In this document: positions 6,856 to 13,358 of the stretch, in pieces
How positions within the stretch are numbered: position 1 is the stretch's first letter
Layout: each line of letters begins with the position of its first letter
DNA from: Bacteroidales bacterium
GTDB lineage: Bacteria; Bacteroidota; Bacteroidia; Bacteroidales; UBA4181
NCBI GenBank assembly: GCA_031264715.1
Contig: JAISDP010000262.1
Location: 1 to 16,596 of the forward strand
Length of the DNA: 16,596 bases
Direction of reading: 5' to 3'
The notes under the pieces: model-generated
What the model saw: the letters and a program-made list of their open reading frames with translations, nothing else
Told to the model about the DNA's origin: nothing
Databases searched by the model: none
Translations under genes and position numbers: made by a program

Positions 6856-8610
6856 ATGTACCGGACAAATACCTGTGGAGAACTTAATATCAATCATGTA
6901 GGACAACCTGTTACCCTGTCGGGATGGGTACAGCGCACACGAGACCTGGGCGGGCTTACCTTTGTGGATTTGCGCGACCGCTACGGCATCACACAATTGT
7001 TTTTCAATATGGAAACCAATGTTGATTTGTGCAATGAAGCGCGAGCGCTGGGACGCGAATATGTAATACAGGTCGAAGGCATTGTTGCCGAACGCAGCAA
7101 CAAGAACCTGAAAATGCCTACAGGCGAAATCGAAATTATAGCGAGCAGGATCACCATTCTGAACAAAGCGGAGTTGCCGCCTTTTACCATCGAAGACGAT
7201 ACCGACGGCGGCGATGAGTTACGCATGAAATACCGTTATCTGGACTTGCGGCGCAGCGCCGTCCGCAGTAACCTCGAACTGCGTCACCGCATGGCGCAGG
7301 AAGTGCGGAAATACCTGGACAGCCGGCAATTTCTGGAAATAGAAACGCCCGTGCTGATGAAGTCAACGCCCGAAGGCGCGCGCGATTTCGTGGTGCCGTC
7401 GCGCATGAACCGCGGTCAGTTTTATGCATTGCCGCAGTCGCCGCAGACATTCAAGCAGATATTGATGGTGGCCGGTTTCGACCGTTATTTCCAGATTGTG
7501 AAATGTTTCCGCGATGAAGACCTGCGTGCCGACCGGCAGCCCGAATTTACACAGATCGACTGCGAAATGTCGTTCGTAACACAGGATGATGTCCTTGATA
7601 CTTTCGAAGGATTGGTGCGCCACCTGTTCCAGGCAGTCAAAGGCGTTACGCTGGATAAGCCTTTCCCGCGGATGTGTTTCAACGAGGCGATGGATTCCTA
7701 TGGCAGTGATAAGCCTGACCTGCGTTTCGGCATGAAGATACACGATCTCTCGGCGCTTGCTAAAGGCAAAGGATTTAGTGTATTCGATAACGCCGAGTAT
7801 GTGGGAGCGATATGTGCGCCCGGATGCGCCGGTTACACCCGGAAGCAAACCGACGAGTTGACAGATTTTGTAAAACGTCCGCAAATTGGTGCGCAAGGAT
7901 TGATCTATGCCAAGTTCAATGCTGATGGAACTGTACAATCGTCTGTTGACAAATTTTTTACCCCCGACCGGTTGAAAGAATGGGGCAACCTGTCAGGTGT
8001 GCAGCCCGGCGACCTGCTATTGGTCATGGCGGGAAAACGCAACAGGACGCAGGCACAATTAGGCGCGCTGAGGCTTGAGATGGGCGATCGCTGCGGCCTC
8101 CGCGACAAAAATAAATATGCGCCGCTGTGGGTGATCGATTTCCCACTGTTCGAGTGGGACAACGAAACGAAGCGTTTCTATGCCATGCACCACCCGTTTA
8201 CTTCGCCCAAACCGGAAGATATTCCCTGCTTTGATACCGATCCGGGCCGTATCCGGGCCAATGCATACGACTGCGTGATGAACGGCGTAGAATTGGGTGG
8301 CGGATCCATTCGTATCCACGATCGTACGTTGCAGCACAAAATGTTCCAGACGCTGGGCTTCACACCCGAACAGGCCGAATACCAGTTTGGGTTTCTGTTG
8401 AATGCTTTCAAGTACGGCGCGCCACCCCACGGAGGTATTGCTTTCGGTTTCGACCGCCTGGTATCGATGTTTGCAGGATTGGACAGCATCCGCGATACCA
8501 TCGCCTTCCCGAAAAACAATGCAGGCCGCGACGTAATGATCGACAGCCCTTCGTTGATTTCCGGCGAACAATTAAAGGAATTGGGGATCGAAGTGAACCC
8601 CAAAGTTTAA
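6856..8610 (+). CDS. aspS: Aspartate--tRNA ligase (aspartyl-tRNA synthetase)
   Basis: 584 residues, full length for bacterial AspRS. It charges tRNA-Asp with aspartate using ATP in the cytoplasm. N-terminal OB-fold anticodon-binding domain (about 1-105, with SGWVQRTRDLGGLTFVDLRD), class II catalytic core with QSPQTFKQ (194-201), motif 2 FRDEDLRADRQPEFTQID (218-235) and motif 3 GGIAFGFDRL (526-535), and the bacterial GAD insertion between about 280 and 410. Leu31 is at a position where non-discriminating AspRS enzymes often carry His, which weakly suggests a tRNA-Asp-specific enzyme; this alignment was done by eye. The gene stands alone with its own promoter box and no Shine-Dalgarno sequence. 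Confidence 0.97.
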   Translation: MYRTNTCGELNINHVGQPVTLSGWVQRTRDLGGLTFVDLRDRYGITQLFFNMETNVDLCNEARALGREYVIQVEGIVAERSNKNLKMPTGEIEIIASRITILNKAELPPFTIEDDTDGGDELRMKYRYLDLRRSAVRSNLELRHRMAQEVRKYLDSRQFLEIETPVLMKSTPEGARDFVVPSRMNRGQFYALPQSPQTFKQILMVAGFDRYFQIVKCFRDEDLRADRQPEFTQIDCEMSFVTQDDVLDTFEGLVRHLFQAVKGVTLDKPFPRMCFNEAMDSYGSDKPDLRFGMKIHDLSALAKGKGFSVFDNAEYVGAICAPGCAGYTRKQTDELTDFVKRPQIGAQGLIYAKFNADGTVQSSVDKFFTPDRLKEWGNLSGVQPGDLLLVMAGKRNRTQAQLGALRLEMGDRCGLRDKNKYAPLWVIDFPLFEWDNETKRFYAMHHPFTSPKPEDIPCFDTDPGRIRANAYDCVMNGVELGGGSIRIHDRTLQHKMFQTLGFTPEQAEYQFGFLLNAFKYGAPPHGGIAFGFDRLVSMFAGLDSIRDTIAFPKNNAGRDVMIDSPSLISGEQLKELGIEVNPKV

Positions 8611-8647
8611 AATTGACTTCATAAAACCTAATATAATATCGGTTTGA

Positions 8648-8711
8648 CCCTGTCAGGCCTGTCAGGTCACTGCAATAACGACCTGTCGGGCTGCGAAGCT
8701 GCTGACAGGTC
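8648..8711. repeat. CCTGTCAGG-type inverted repeat after aspS
   Basis: CCTGTCAGG occurs twice in tandem at 8649-8666, and GACCTGTC (8680-8687) pairs with GACAGGTC (8704-8711) around a 16-base loop. It could act as a terminator for aspS although no T-run follows; short GACCTGTCAGG-like palindromes are common between Bacteroidetes genes. It lies in the 393-base gap 8611-9003. Confidence 0.6.
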
Positions 8712-8866
8712 ATTTGAAATTTCAGAATTTCTTCACGGAATACGCACTTCATGAATTTTGTCGTCCGGCTCGTATTCCTTGTATGGTTTGGTTCCATTGC
8801 ATTTACTTTTTGAGTGATTCTACGCAAAATTGACAATTTTCTATTTTCCGTTTATTGTATCATTAC

Positions 8867-8893
8867 CGAACAAAAACTGTTCGTTTTCGTACA
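8867..8893. promoter_or_regulatory. Palindromic activator site (putative sigma-54 enhancer)
   Basis: CGAACA-N5-TGTTCG (8867-8883) is a perfect inverted repeat, and its right half forms a second one, TGTTCG-N4-CGTACA (8878-8893), with one mismatch. Three half-sites thus lie about 80-106 bases upstream of the start predicted for the sigma-54-like promoter, the usual position for an NtrC-type activator. Identity of the regulator is unknown; none is encoded in the window. Confidence 0.5.
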
Positions 8894-8946
8894 GTTTGCG
8901 AAAAGGACTTATTTATAATTGTCTTATTCGCAGGTCAATGCGTTTT

Positions 8947-8962
8947 TGGCACATGTCTTGAT
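8947..8962 (+). promoter_or_regulatory. Sigma-54-like (-24/-12) promoter of the efflux cluster
   Basis: TGGCACATGTCTTGAT matches the -24/-12 pattern TGGCAC-N5-TTGC: the GG and the CAC are exact, ten bases separate GG from the -12 dinucleotide, and TT is present, but the -12 GC reads GA. Transcription would begin near 8973, about 31 bases before the ATG of the adaptor gene. No TAnnTTTG box is seen here. Confidence 0.5.
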
Positions 8963-9003
8963 TCTCTTGGGAAAAGAGATTCAAAAATCAAAAATTGTAA
9001 ACC

Positions 9004-10260
9004 ATGGACCGTATCATCAAAAAGAAAAAATGGACGCCCGGAAAGATCGCCATGATTGGTGGGATCGTAGCTTTAGCAGCGCTCATCGTATTTGTGATTG
9101 TGAGCGCTTCGGGTAAGTCGAAGCTGAATGTAGACGCTGAACGGATGACCATCGCCACAGCCAAAAACGCTGCGTTCCGCGAGTTTATCCCCGTAACGGG
9201 TATCGTACAGCCGATATCAACCATCTTCCTCGATTTGCAGGAAGGCGGCCGGGTGGAAGAGATCTTCGTAGAAGACGGCGCGGTGCTTACCCGGGGACAG
9301 CCGATTTTGAAATTGAAGAATACCGACCTTGAAATGAACCTGGTTACACAGGAATCGGCAGTTTATAACCTGTTGGTGCAATCGCAGATATCGCAGAATG
9401 CCGCGCGACAGAATACCATCTCGAAATTGACCATGGCTGTGGACGTGGAAAGTTCGTTGAAGGAGGCCAAACGGATCTATGATCTGAACAGCAAACTGAT
9501 GGCGCAGAAAAATATTGCGCCGCAGGAATACCAGGAATCGAAGAACAGATATGAATATTACCTGGAAAAAAGACAGTTGATGATGGAAATCCTCAAGCAG
9601 GACTCCATTGCGGTGCTGCAACAGATGGAGCAGTTGAGCCTGACGAATACAGGTTCGCAGAATGCATTGGAACTGATGCGCCGCAAGATTGCCGACTTGA
9701 CCGTATGCGCCCCTGTAGACGGGCAGCTGACCTCGCTCGACGCCGAAATCGGCCAGAGCAAGAATAAGGGCGAACGGATCGGCCAGGTAGATGTGCTGAG
9801 CGGGTTCAAGGTGCGCGTGGATGTGGACGAACACTACATCTCGCGTATCTATGCCGGACTCGAGGGGCAATACAAACGTGGCGACAGTCTTTATACGCTG
9901 GCGATCAAGAAGGTGTATACGCAAGTGACCGCCGGACGCTTTGCCGTGGATATGCTTTTCCAGGGCAGCGTTCCCGACAATATCCGTCGCGGACAGTCGT
10001 TGCAGATACGCATCGCCTTGAGCGACGAAACCGAAGCGCTGATTATCCCGCGTGGCGGTTTCTACCAGCAAACAGGCGGCAACTGGATCTTCAAGCTCGT
10101 CAGGGACGGCAACAAGGCATACCGCACGGATATTCGCATCGGACGACAGAACCCGGACTATTACGAGGTGCTCGATGGCCTGCAACCCGGCGATCAAGTG
10201 GTGGTGAACAGCTATGAGAATTACGGGGATGTGCAGGAATTGCTGGTGAAGGGCCCCTAA
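9004..10260 (+). CDS. Efflux periplasmic adaptor (HlyD/MacA family, membrane fusion protein)
   Basis: 418 residues. A short lysine-rich cytoplasmic tail, one membrane anchor (about 15-36), then the usual adaptor layout: first half of the lipoyl domain (about 73-106, EEIFVEDGAVLTRGQPILKL), a long alpha-helical hairpin (107-230), second lipoyl half (231-262, VCAPVDGQLTSLDAEIGQ), beta-barrel (265-342) and membrane-proximal domain (343-415, with DGLQPGDQVVVNSYENYG). It would bridge inner-membrane permeases to an outer-membrane TolC-type channel. It is the first gene of a cluster followed by two FtsX-type permeases. In most Bacteroidetes clusters of this kind an ABC ATPase gene follows the adaptor; here it does not. 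Upstream lies a sigma-54-like promoter. The substrate is unknown. Confidence 0.9.
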   Translation: MDRIIKKKKWTPGKIAMIGGIVALAALIVFVIVSASGKSKLNVDAERMTIATAKNAAFREFIPVTGIVQPISTIFLDLQEGGRVEEIFVEDGAVLTRGQPILKLKNTDLEMNLVTQESAVYNLLVQSQISQNAARQNTISKLTMAVDVESSLKEAKRIYDLNSKLMAQKNIAPQEYQESKNRYEYYLEKRQLMMEILKQDSIAVLQQMEQLSLTNTGSQNALELMRRKIADLTVCAPVDGQLTSLDAEIGQSKNKGERIGQVDVLSGFKVRVDVDEHYISRIYAGLEGQYKRGDSLYTLAIKKVYTQVTAGRFAVDMLFQGSVPDNIRRGQSLQIRIALSDETEALIIPRGGFYQQTGGNWIFKLVRDGNKAYRTDIRIGRQNPDYYEVLDGLQPGDQVVVNSYENYGDVQELLVKGP

Positions 10261-10266
10261 GCCCCC

Positions 10267-10339
10267 GAAGCCCCCTCCCAACCTCCCCCCAAGGGGGAGG
10301 AGAAGGCGCTTCTTAAAAGATAGTGCGTTATATCAAAAA
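10267..10339 (+). repeat. REPIN-like element, forward copy A1
   Basis: Starts six bases after the adaptor stop. AGCCCCCTCCCAACC leads into an 8-bp GC-only hairpin, CCTCCCCC-CAA-GGGGGAGG (10282-10300), then AGAAGGCGCTTC and a tail ending near ATCAAAAACAAAT. It is the inverse, diverged form of the B copies downstream: its reverse complement has the same order of G-blocks. No T-run follows the hairpin, so it is not a standard terminator. Confidence 0.85.
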
Positions 10340-10363
10340 CAAATGCAGTTAGTAATCAATAGT

Positions 10364-10388
10364 AGATTAAATTAAATTAAATTAAATT
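10364..10388. repeat. ATTAA pentanucleotide microsatellite
   Basis: Four ATTAA units in a row within the AT-rich linker between repeat copies A1 and B1. The matching linker in the next gap has one ATTAA and AGTAAT repeats instead, so copy number has changed by slippage. Confidence 0.7.
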
Positions 10389-10466
10389 ATAAAACGAGCC
10401 TGATCTCCACAGCCTGTGAGTAGCGCTTGACTCCCTCCCCTTGGGGGAGGGTTGGGGTGGGGCTTA
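10389..10466 (-). repeat. REPIN-like element, reverse copy B1
   Basis: Begins ATAAAACGAGCCTGATCTCC, then GTGAGTAGCGC, the hairpin CCCTCCCC-TTG-GGGGAGGG (10433-10451), and ends in TTGGGGTGGGGCTTAAT. The plus strand GGGGGAGGGTTGGGGTGGGG (10443-10462) is a four-block G-quadruplex motif with loops of one, two and one base. The strand is given relative to copy A. Confidence 0.85.
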
Positions 10467-10468
10467 AT

Positions 10469-10545
10469 ATAAAAACGAGCCTGATCTCCACAACCTGTGA
10501 GTAGCGCCTGACTCCCTCCCCTTAGGGGAGGGTTGGGGTGGGGCT
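10469..10545 (-). repeat. REPIN-like element, reverse copy B2
   Basis: Almost identical to B1, with a perfect 8-bp stem CCCTCCCC-TTA-GGGGAGGG (10514-10532) and a G-quadruplex motif at 10525-10543. It ends 34 bases before the ATG of the first permease gene, so hairpin and quadruplex lie in its leader. Confidence 0.85.
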
Positions 10546-10579
10546 GTTGGGGCTGGTTGGGCTTCAAATCCTAAACAAA

Positions 10580-12946
10580 ATGAAATCTTTAGTATCCACA
10601 TTCAGGTATTTAAAACGCGACAGGGCTTTTTCATGGATCAATCTTGCAGGTCTGGCCATCGGTTTGACGGCGGTTTTGTACATTACGGTTTATCTGTGGC
10701 AGGAATCGCATTATGATGATTTCCATGTGAATGGAGATAAGCTCTATCAGGTGTCCATTGAGTTGAAGCAGGGCGGAAAATTAATGGGCGAACAGGCTCA
10801 ATTCGTTGCTGCCCTGGCGCCGGCAATTAGAGCTGAACTGCCCGAAGCGGAGGCGGTTTCCTGTTTTTCTTCTCCGCGAACGGTGATGGCATCGTACGAA
10901 GAGCAATTGTTGAAAATGAATCGGGTTTATTTTGCCGACAGCAGTTTCCTGAAACTTTTTACCTTTCCGCTGGTGGAGGGAGACATCAATACGGCATTGA
11001 GCGCTCCCTATACGGTGGTATTAACCGAAAAAGCGGCAAAAAACCTGTTTGGCAGGGAGAATCCTGTGGGCAAGAGCATCATGGTCAATGGCGACATGCC
11101 GTTTTCAGTTACGGGCGTGCTCGCGGATCTTCCGGCCAATTCGCAGTTTAACTTTGAAGCGCTGGCTTCATTCCCAACATTTGAACGCATGATGCCGGCT
11201 CATTTTTTCGGATGGAGGGGAGGCAACCAGTTTGCCACATTTGTGCAGGTCAGCCATCCATCGCAACTGGCAGATGTTGAAGATAAAATCAACCGGTTGA
11301 TTTGGACGCACATTGGAGAAGAATATTCCAAAGTAAGCGTCGAACTGAAAGGAAGTTTACAGGCGGTGCGGGATGTGCACCTGCATCACAGTTCCGAGTC
11401 GAAGTCATTACGGATGAATCTTTGGATATTTAGCATCGTCGCATTGCTGATTCTTGTTGTGGCGGGGATCAACTTTGTGAACCTGACGGCAGCCCGGTCG
11501 TTGCGCCGGATCAGGGAGGCCGGTGTGAGAAAGCTCATTGGCGCGCGAAAGACGGATCTTGTAAAGTTGTTCCTGGGGGAATCCCTCCTGGTCAGTCTTA
11601 CCGCATTCGTATGGTCCCTGCTGCTGTTTTGGTTATTGAACCCCTTTTATGTCCAATTATCGGGAACGCCTGTGACGGATTTCGTTTTTCCGAATTTGCA
11701 GATCGTCGGGGGCGTATTCCTGTTAACGGTATTGATTGGCGTCCTTGCAGGAAGTTACCCGGCGCTCCGCCTGTCCGCGCTTCCGCTTGGCGATGCGGCA
11801 AAAGGAGGCGGCGTGCAGAAAATGAACAGGCACAGGGTGCAAAATGCACTGATTGTTGCACAATTTGCTATTTCGACAGGATTGATTGTAAGCACCCTGG
11901 TTATTTCCGGCCAACTGTCGTTTATCAACAGGAAGGATACAGGGATGAACCGGGATGGTATCCTGATCCTTCCCCTTGAAAATGATGTCATTGCTCGACG
12001 CGAACCCTTATTGAAGCATCGGTTGGAAAACTTGCCCGGAGTATCGGCAGTGTCTGCGTCATCGGATGTTCCGGCAGGATGGATAACGTCAAACGGCTAT
12101 TTTCCCGAAGGAATGACGGATGTGATGGTGATTAAAGTATTGGATGCGGACGAAAACTTTCTTGAGGTATACGGGATCACGCTAAAGTCGGGTAGATTTT
12201 TTAATGGCGGTGATGCCGATAAGACCTGTTATGTGATCAATGAGGCATTGGCCAAGTTACTGGACTGGAATGACGGCGCCGTCGGAAAACACATCAACCG
12301 CAACGGTAATTATGAAGTCATCGGAGTCGTCCGGGATTTTCATTATGAATCGCTGTACAGTGAGATTCAGCCGCTGATCATTACCTGTCAACCGGAAGGC
12401 GCCGGCCTGTTTTCCGATGTTTCCGTCAAATTCGGTTCGACCGGCGTGACTTCCCTGATCGGTCATGTTAAAGAAGTATGGAAGGAAGTGAATCCCGATG
12501 TACCCTTTGAGTACCGCTTTTTCGATGATGTATACGACAGCCAGTATAAAGCGGAACAGCAATTCCGGATGCTGTTCTTCAGTTTTTCCTTTATTGCGAT
12601 TGTATTGGCGACGCTGGGGATGTTGAGCCTGATGGCGTATACCATCGAACAGCGGAAAAAAGAGATCAGTATTCGGAAGGTGTTAGGCGCGTCCATTTCT
12701 GACGTGCTGCAACTTTTGCTCCGGCGCACGGCGGTACAAATACTGGTCGCCAATGTGATCGCCTGGCCTGTAGCCTGGTGGTTGATACGCAAATGGCTGG
12801 AAAATTTTGCTTACCGGATACAGATCGGTTGGGCAGTATTTGCCCTGGCGCTGTTCATTTCAGCTTTTATTGCCCTGATAGCAGTTGTTTGCCAAGCTAT
12901 TAAAGCAGCAACAGCCAACCCGGTGAAGAGTTTGAAAACGGAGTAA
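10580..12946 (+). CDS. ABC transporter permease, double MacB_PCD/FtsX type (first of two)
   Basis: 788 residues from the ATG at 10580 (MKSLVSTFRYLKRDRAFSWI). A longer GTG start at 10538 would lie inside the G-rich repeat and add a nonsense Gly/Leu-rich tail. Eight membrane segments in two halves: TM1 17-40, periplasmic domain, TM2-4 at about 279-302, 331-354 and 373-396; TM5 420-446, second periplasmic domain, TM6-8 at 664-688, 717-736 and 748-772. Each half has the FtsX coupling-helix motif, REAGVRKLIGARK (312-324) and KEISIRKVLGAS (694-705), that contacts an ABC ATPase. The C-terminus is the conserved ANPVKSLKTE. Such proteins export, or transmit force for, peptides or lipoproteins with an adaptor and TolC. 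No ATPase gene is nearby, so it must recruit one from elsewhere. Confidence 0.9.
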   Translation: MKSLVSTFRYLKRDRAFSWINLAGLAIGLTAVLYITVYLWQESHYDDFHVNGDKLYQVSIELKQGGKLMGEQAQFVAALAPAIRAELPEAEAVSCFSSPRTVMASYEEQLLKMNRVYFADSSFLKLFTFPLVEGDINTALSAPYTVVLTEKAAKNLFGRENPVGKSIMVNGDMPFSVTGVLADLPANSQFNFEALASFPTFERMMPAHFFGWRGGNQFATFVQVSHPSQLADVEDKINRLIWTHIGEEYSKVSVELKGSLQAVRDVHLHHSSESKSLRMNLWIFSIVALLILVVAGINFVNLTAARSLRRIREAGVRKLIGARKTDLVKLFLGESLLVSLTAFVWSLLLFWLLNPFYVQLSGTPVTDFVFPNLQIVGGVFLLTVLIGVLAGSYPALRLSALPLGDAAKGGGVQKMNRHRVQNALIVAQFAISTGLIVSTLVISGQLSFINRKDTGMNRDGILILPLENDVIARREPLLKHRLENLPGVSAVSASSDVPAGWITSNGYFPEGMTDVMVIKVLDADENFLEVYGITLKSGRFFNGGDADKTCYVINEALAKLLDWNDGAVGKHINRNGNYEVIGVVRDFHYESLYSEIQPLIITCQPEGAGLFSDVSVKFGSTGVTSLIGHVKEVWKEVNPDVPFEYRFFDDVYDSQYKAEQQFRMLFFSFSFIAIVLATLGMLSLMAYTIEQRKKEISIRKVLGASISDVLQLLLRRTAVQILVANVIAWPVAWWLIRKWLENFAYRIQIGWAVFALALFISAFIALIAVVCQAIKAATANPVKSLKTE

Positions 12947-12950
12947 CCCC

Positions 12951-13026
12951 GAAGCCCCCTCCCAACCTCCCCCGAAGGGGGAGGAGAAGGCGCTTCGCAA
13001 AGACAGTGCGTTACATCAAAAATAAA
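12951..13026 (+). repeat. REPIN-like element, forward copy A2
   Basis: Starts four bases after the stop of the first permease gene. The hairpin CCTCCCCC-GAA-GGGGGAGG (12966-12984) is perfect; the tail GAGAAGGCGCTTCGCAAAG matches copies A1 and A3. Confidence 0.85.
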
Positions 13027-13099
13027 TAGCCCCCTCCCAGCCTCCCCCTAAGGGAGAGGAGAAGGCGCTTCGCAAAGGATAGTGCGTTACATCAAAAAC
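13027..13099 (+). repeat. REPIN-like element, forward copy A3
   Basis: Directly follows A2 head to tail. The stem CCTCCCCC-TAA-GGGAGAGG (13041-13059) has one broken pair. The tail (GCGCTTCGCAAAGGATAGTG, CATCAAAAACAAATGCAGTT) nearly equals that of A1. Confidence 0.85.
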
Positions 13100-13144
13100 A
13101 AATGCAGTTAGTAATAGTAATAAATAGTAATAGTAGATTAAATT

Positions 13145-13222
13145 ATAAAACGAGCCTGATCTCCACAACTTGTGAGGAGCACTTGACTCCCTCCCCTTGG
13201 GGGAGGGTTGGGGTGGGGCTTA
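13145..13222 (-). repeat. REPIN-like element, reverse copy B3
   Basis: ATAAAACGAGCCTGATCTCC head with variant CTTGTGAGGAGCACTTG, stem CCCTCCCC-TTG-GGGGAGGG (13189-13207), and G-quadruplex motif 13199-13218. It is slightly more diverged than B1, B2 and B4. Confidence 0.85.
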
Positions 13223-13235
13223 ATATAAATAAATT

Positions 13236-13331
13236 ATAAACCGAGCCTGATCTCCACAACCTGTGAGTAGCGCCTGACTCCCTCCCCTTAGGGGAGGGTT
13301 GGGGTGGGGCTGGGAGGGTTGGGGTGGGGCT
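13236..13331 (-). repeat. REPIN-like element, reverse copy B4 plus truncated copy B5
   Basis: B4 (13236-13310) has the stem CCCTCCCC-TTA-GGGGAGGG (13280-13298) and a G-quadruplex motif (13291-13309). It runs straight into B5, a partial copy consisting only of the G-rich end (quadruplex motif 13312-13329), 27 bases before the ATG of the second permease. The head ATTATAAAACGA of a further copy abuts the ATG. Confidence 0.85.
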
Positions 13332-13358
13332 TAAAATAAAATAAATTATAAAACGATC

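Noticed and set aside
8733..8818. Minus-strand peptide ending KPYKEYEPDDKIHEVRIP before a stop
   Set aside because: It looks protein-like and could be a gene remnant, but only 28 codons lie between stops and there is no start codon, so I do not call a pseudogene.
9217..10281. 354-codon minus-strand frame opposite the adaptor
   Set aside because: Leu/His/Gln-rich antisense shadow of a clear adaptor gene, without family resemblance.
10282..10300. Rho-independent terminator after the adaptor gene
   Set aside because: The GC-only hairpin lacks a following T-run and belongs to a repeated element, and the downstream permeases need readthrough because no other promoter is evident.
10538..10579. 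GTG start for the first permease
   Set aside because: It lies in the G-rich repeat; the added residues are a Gly/Leu-rich translation of the repeat, whereas the ATG at 10580 gives the normal permease N-terminus.
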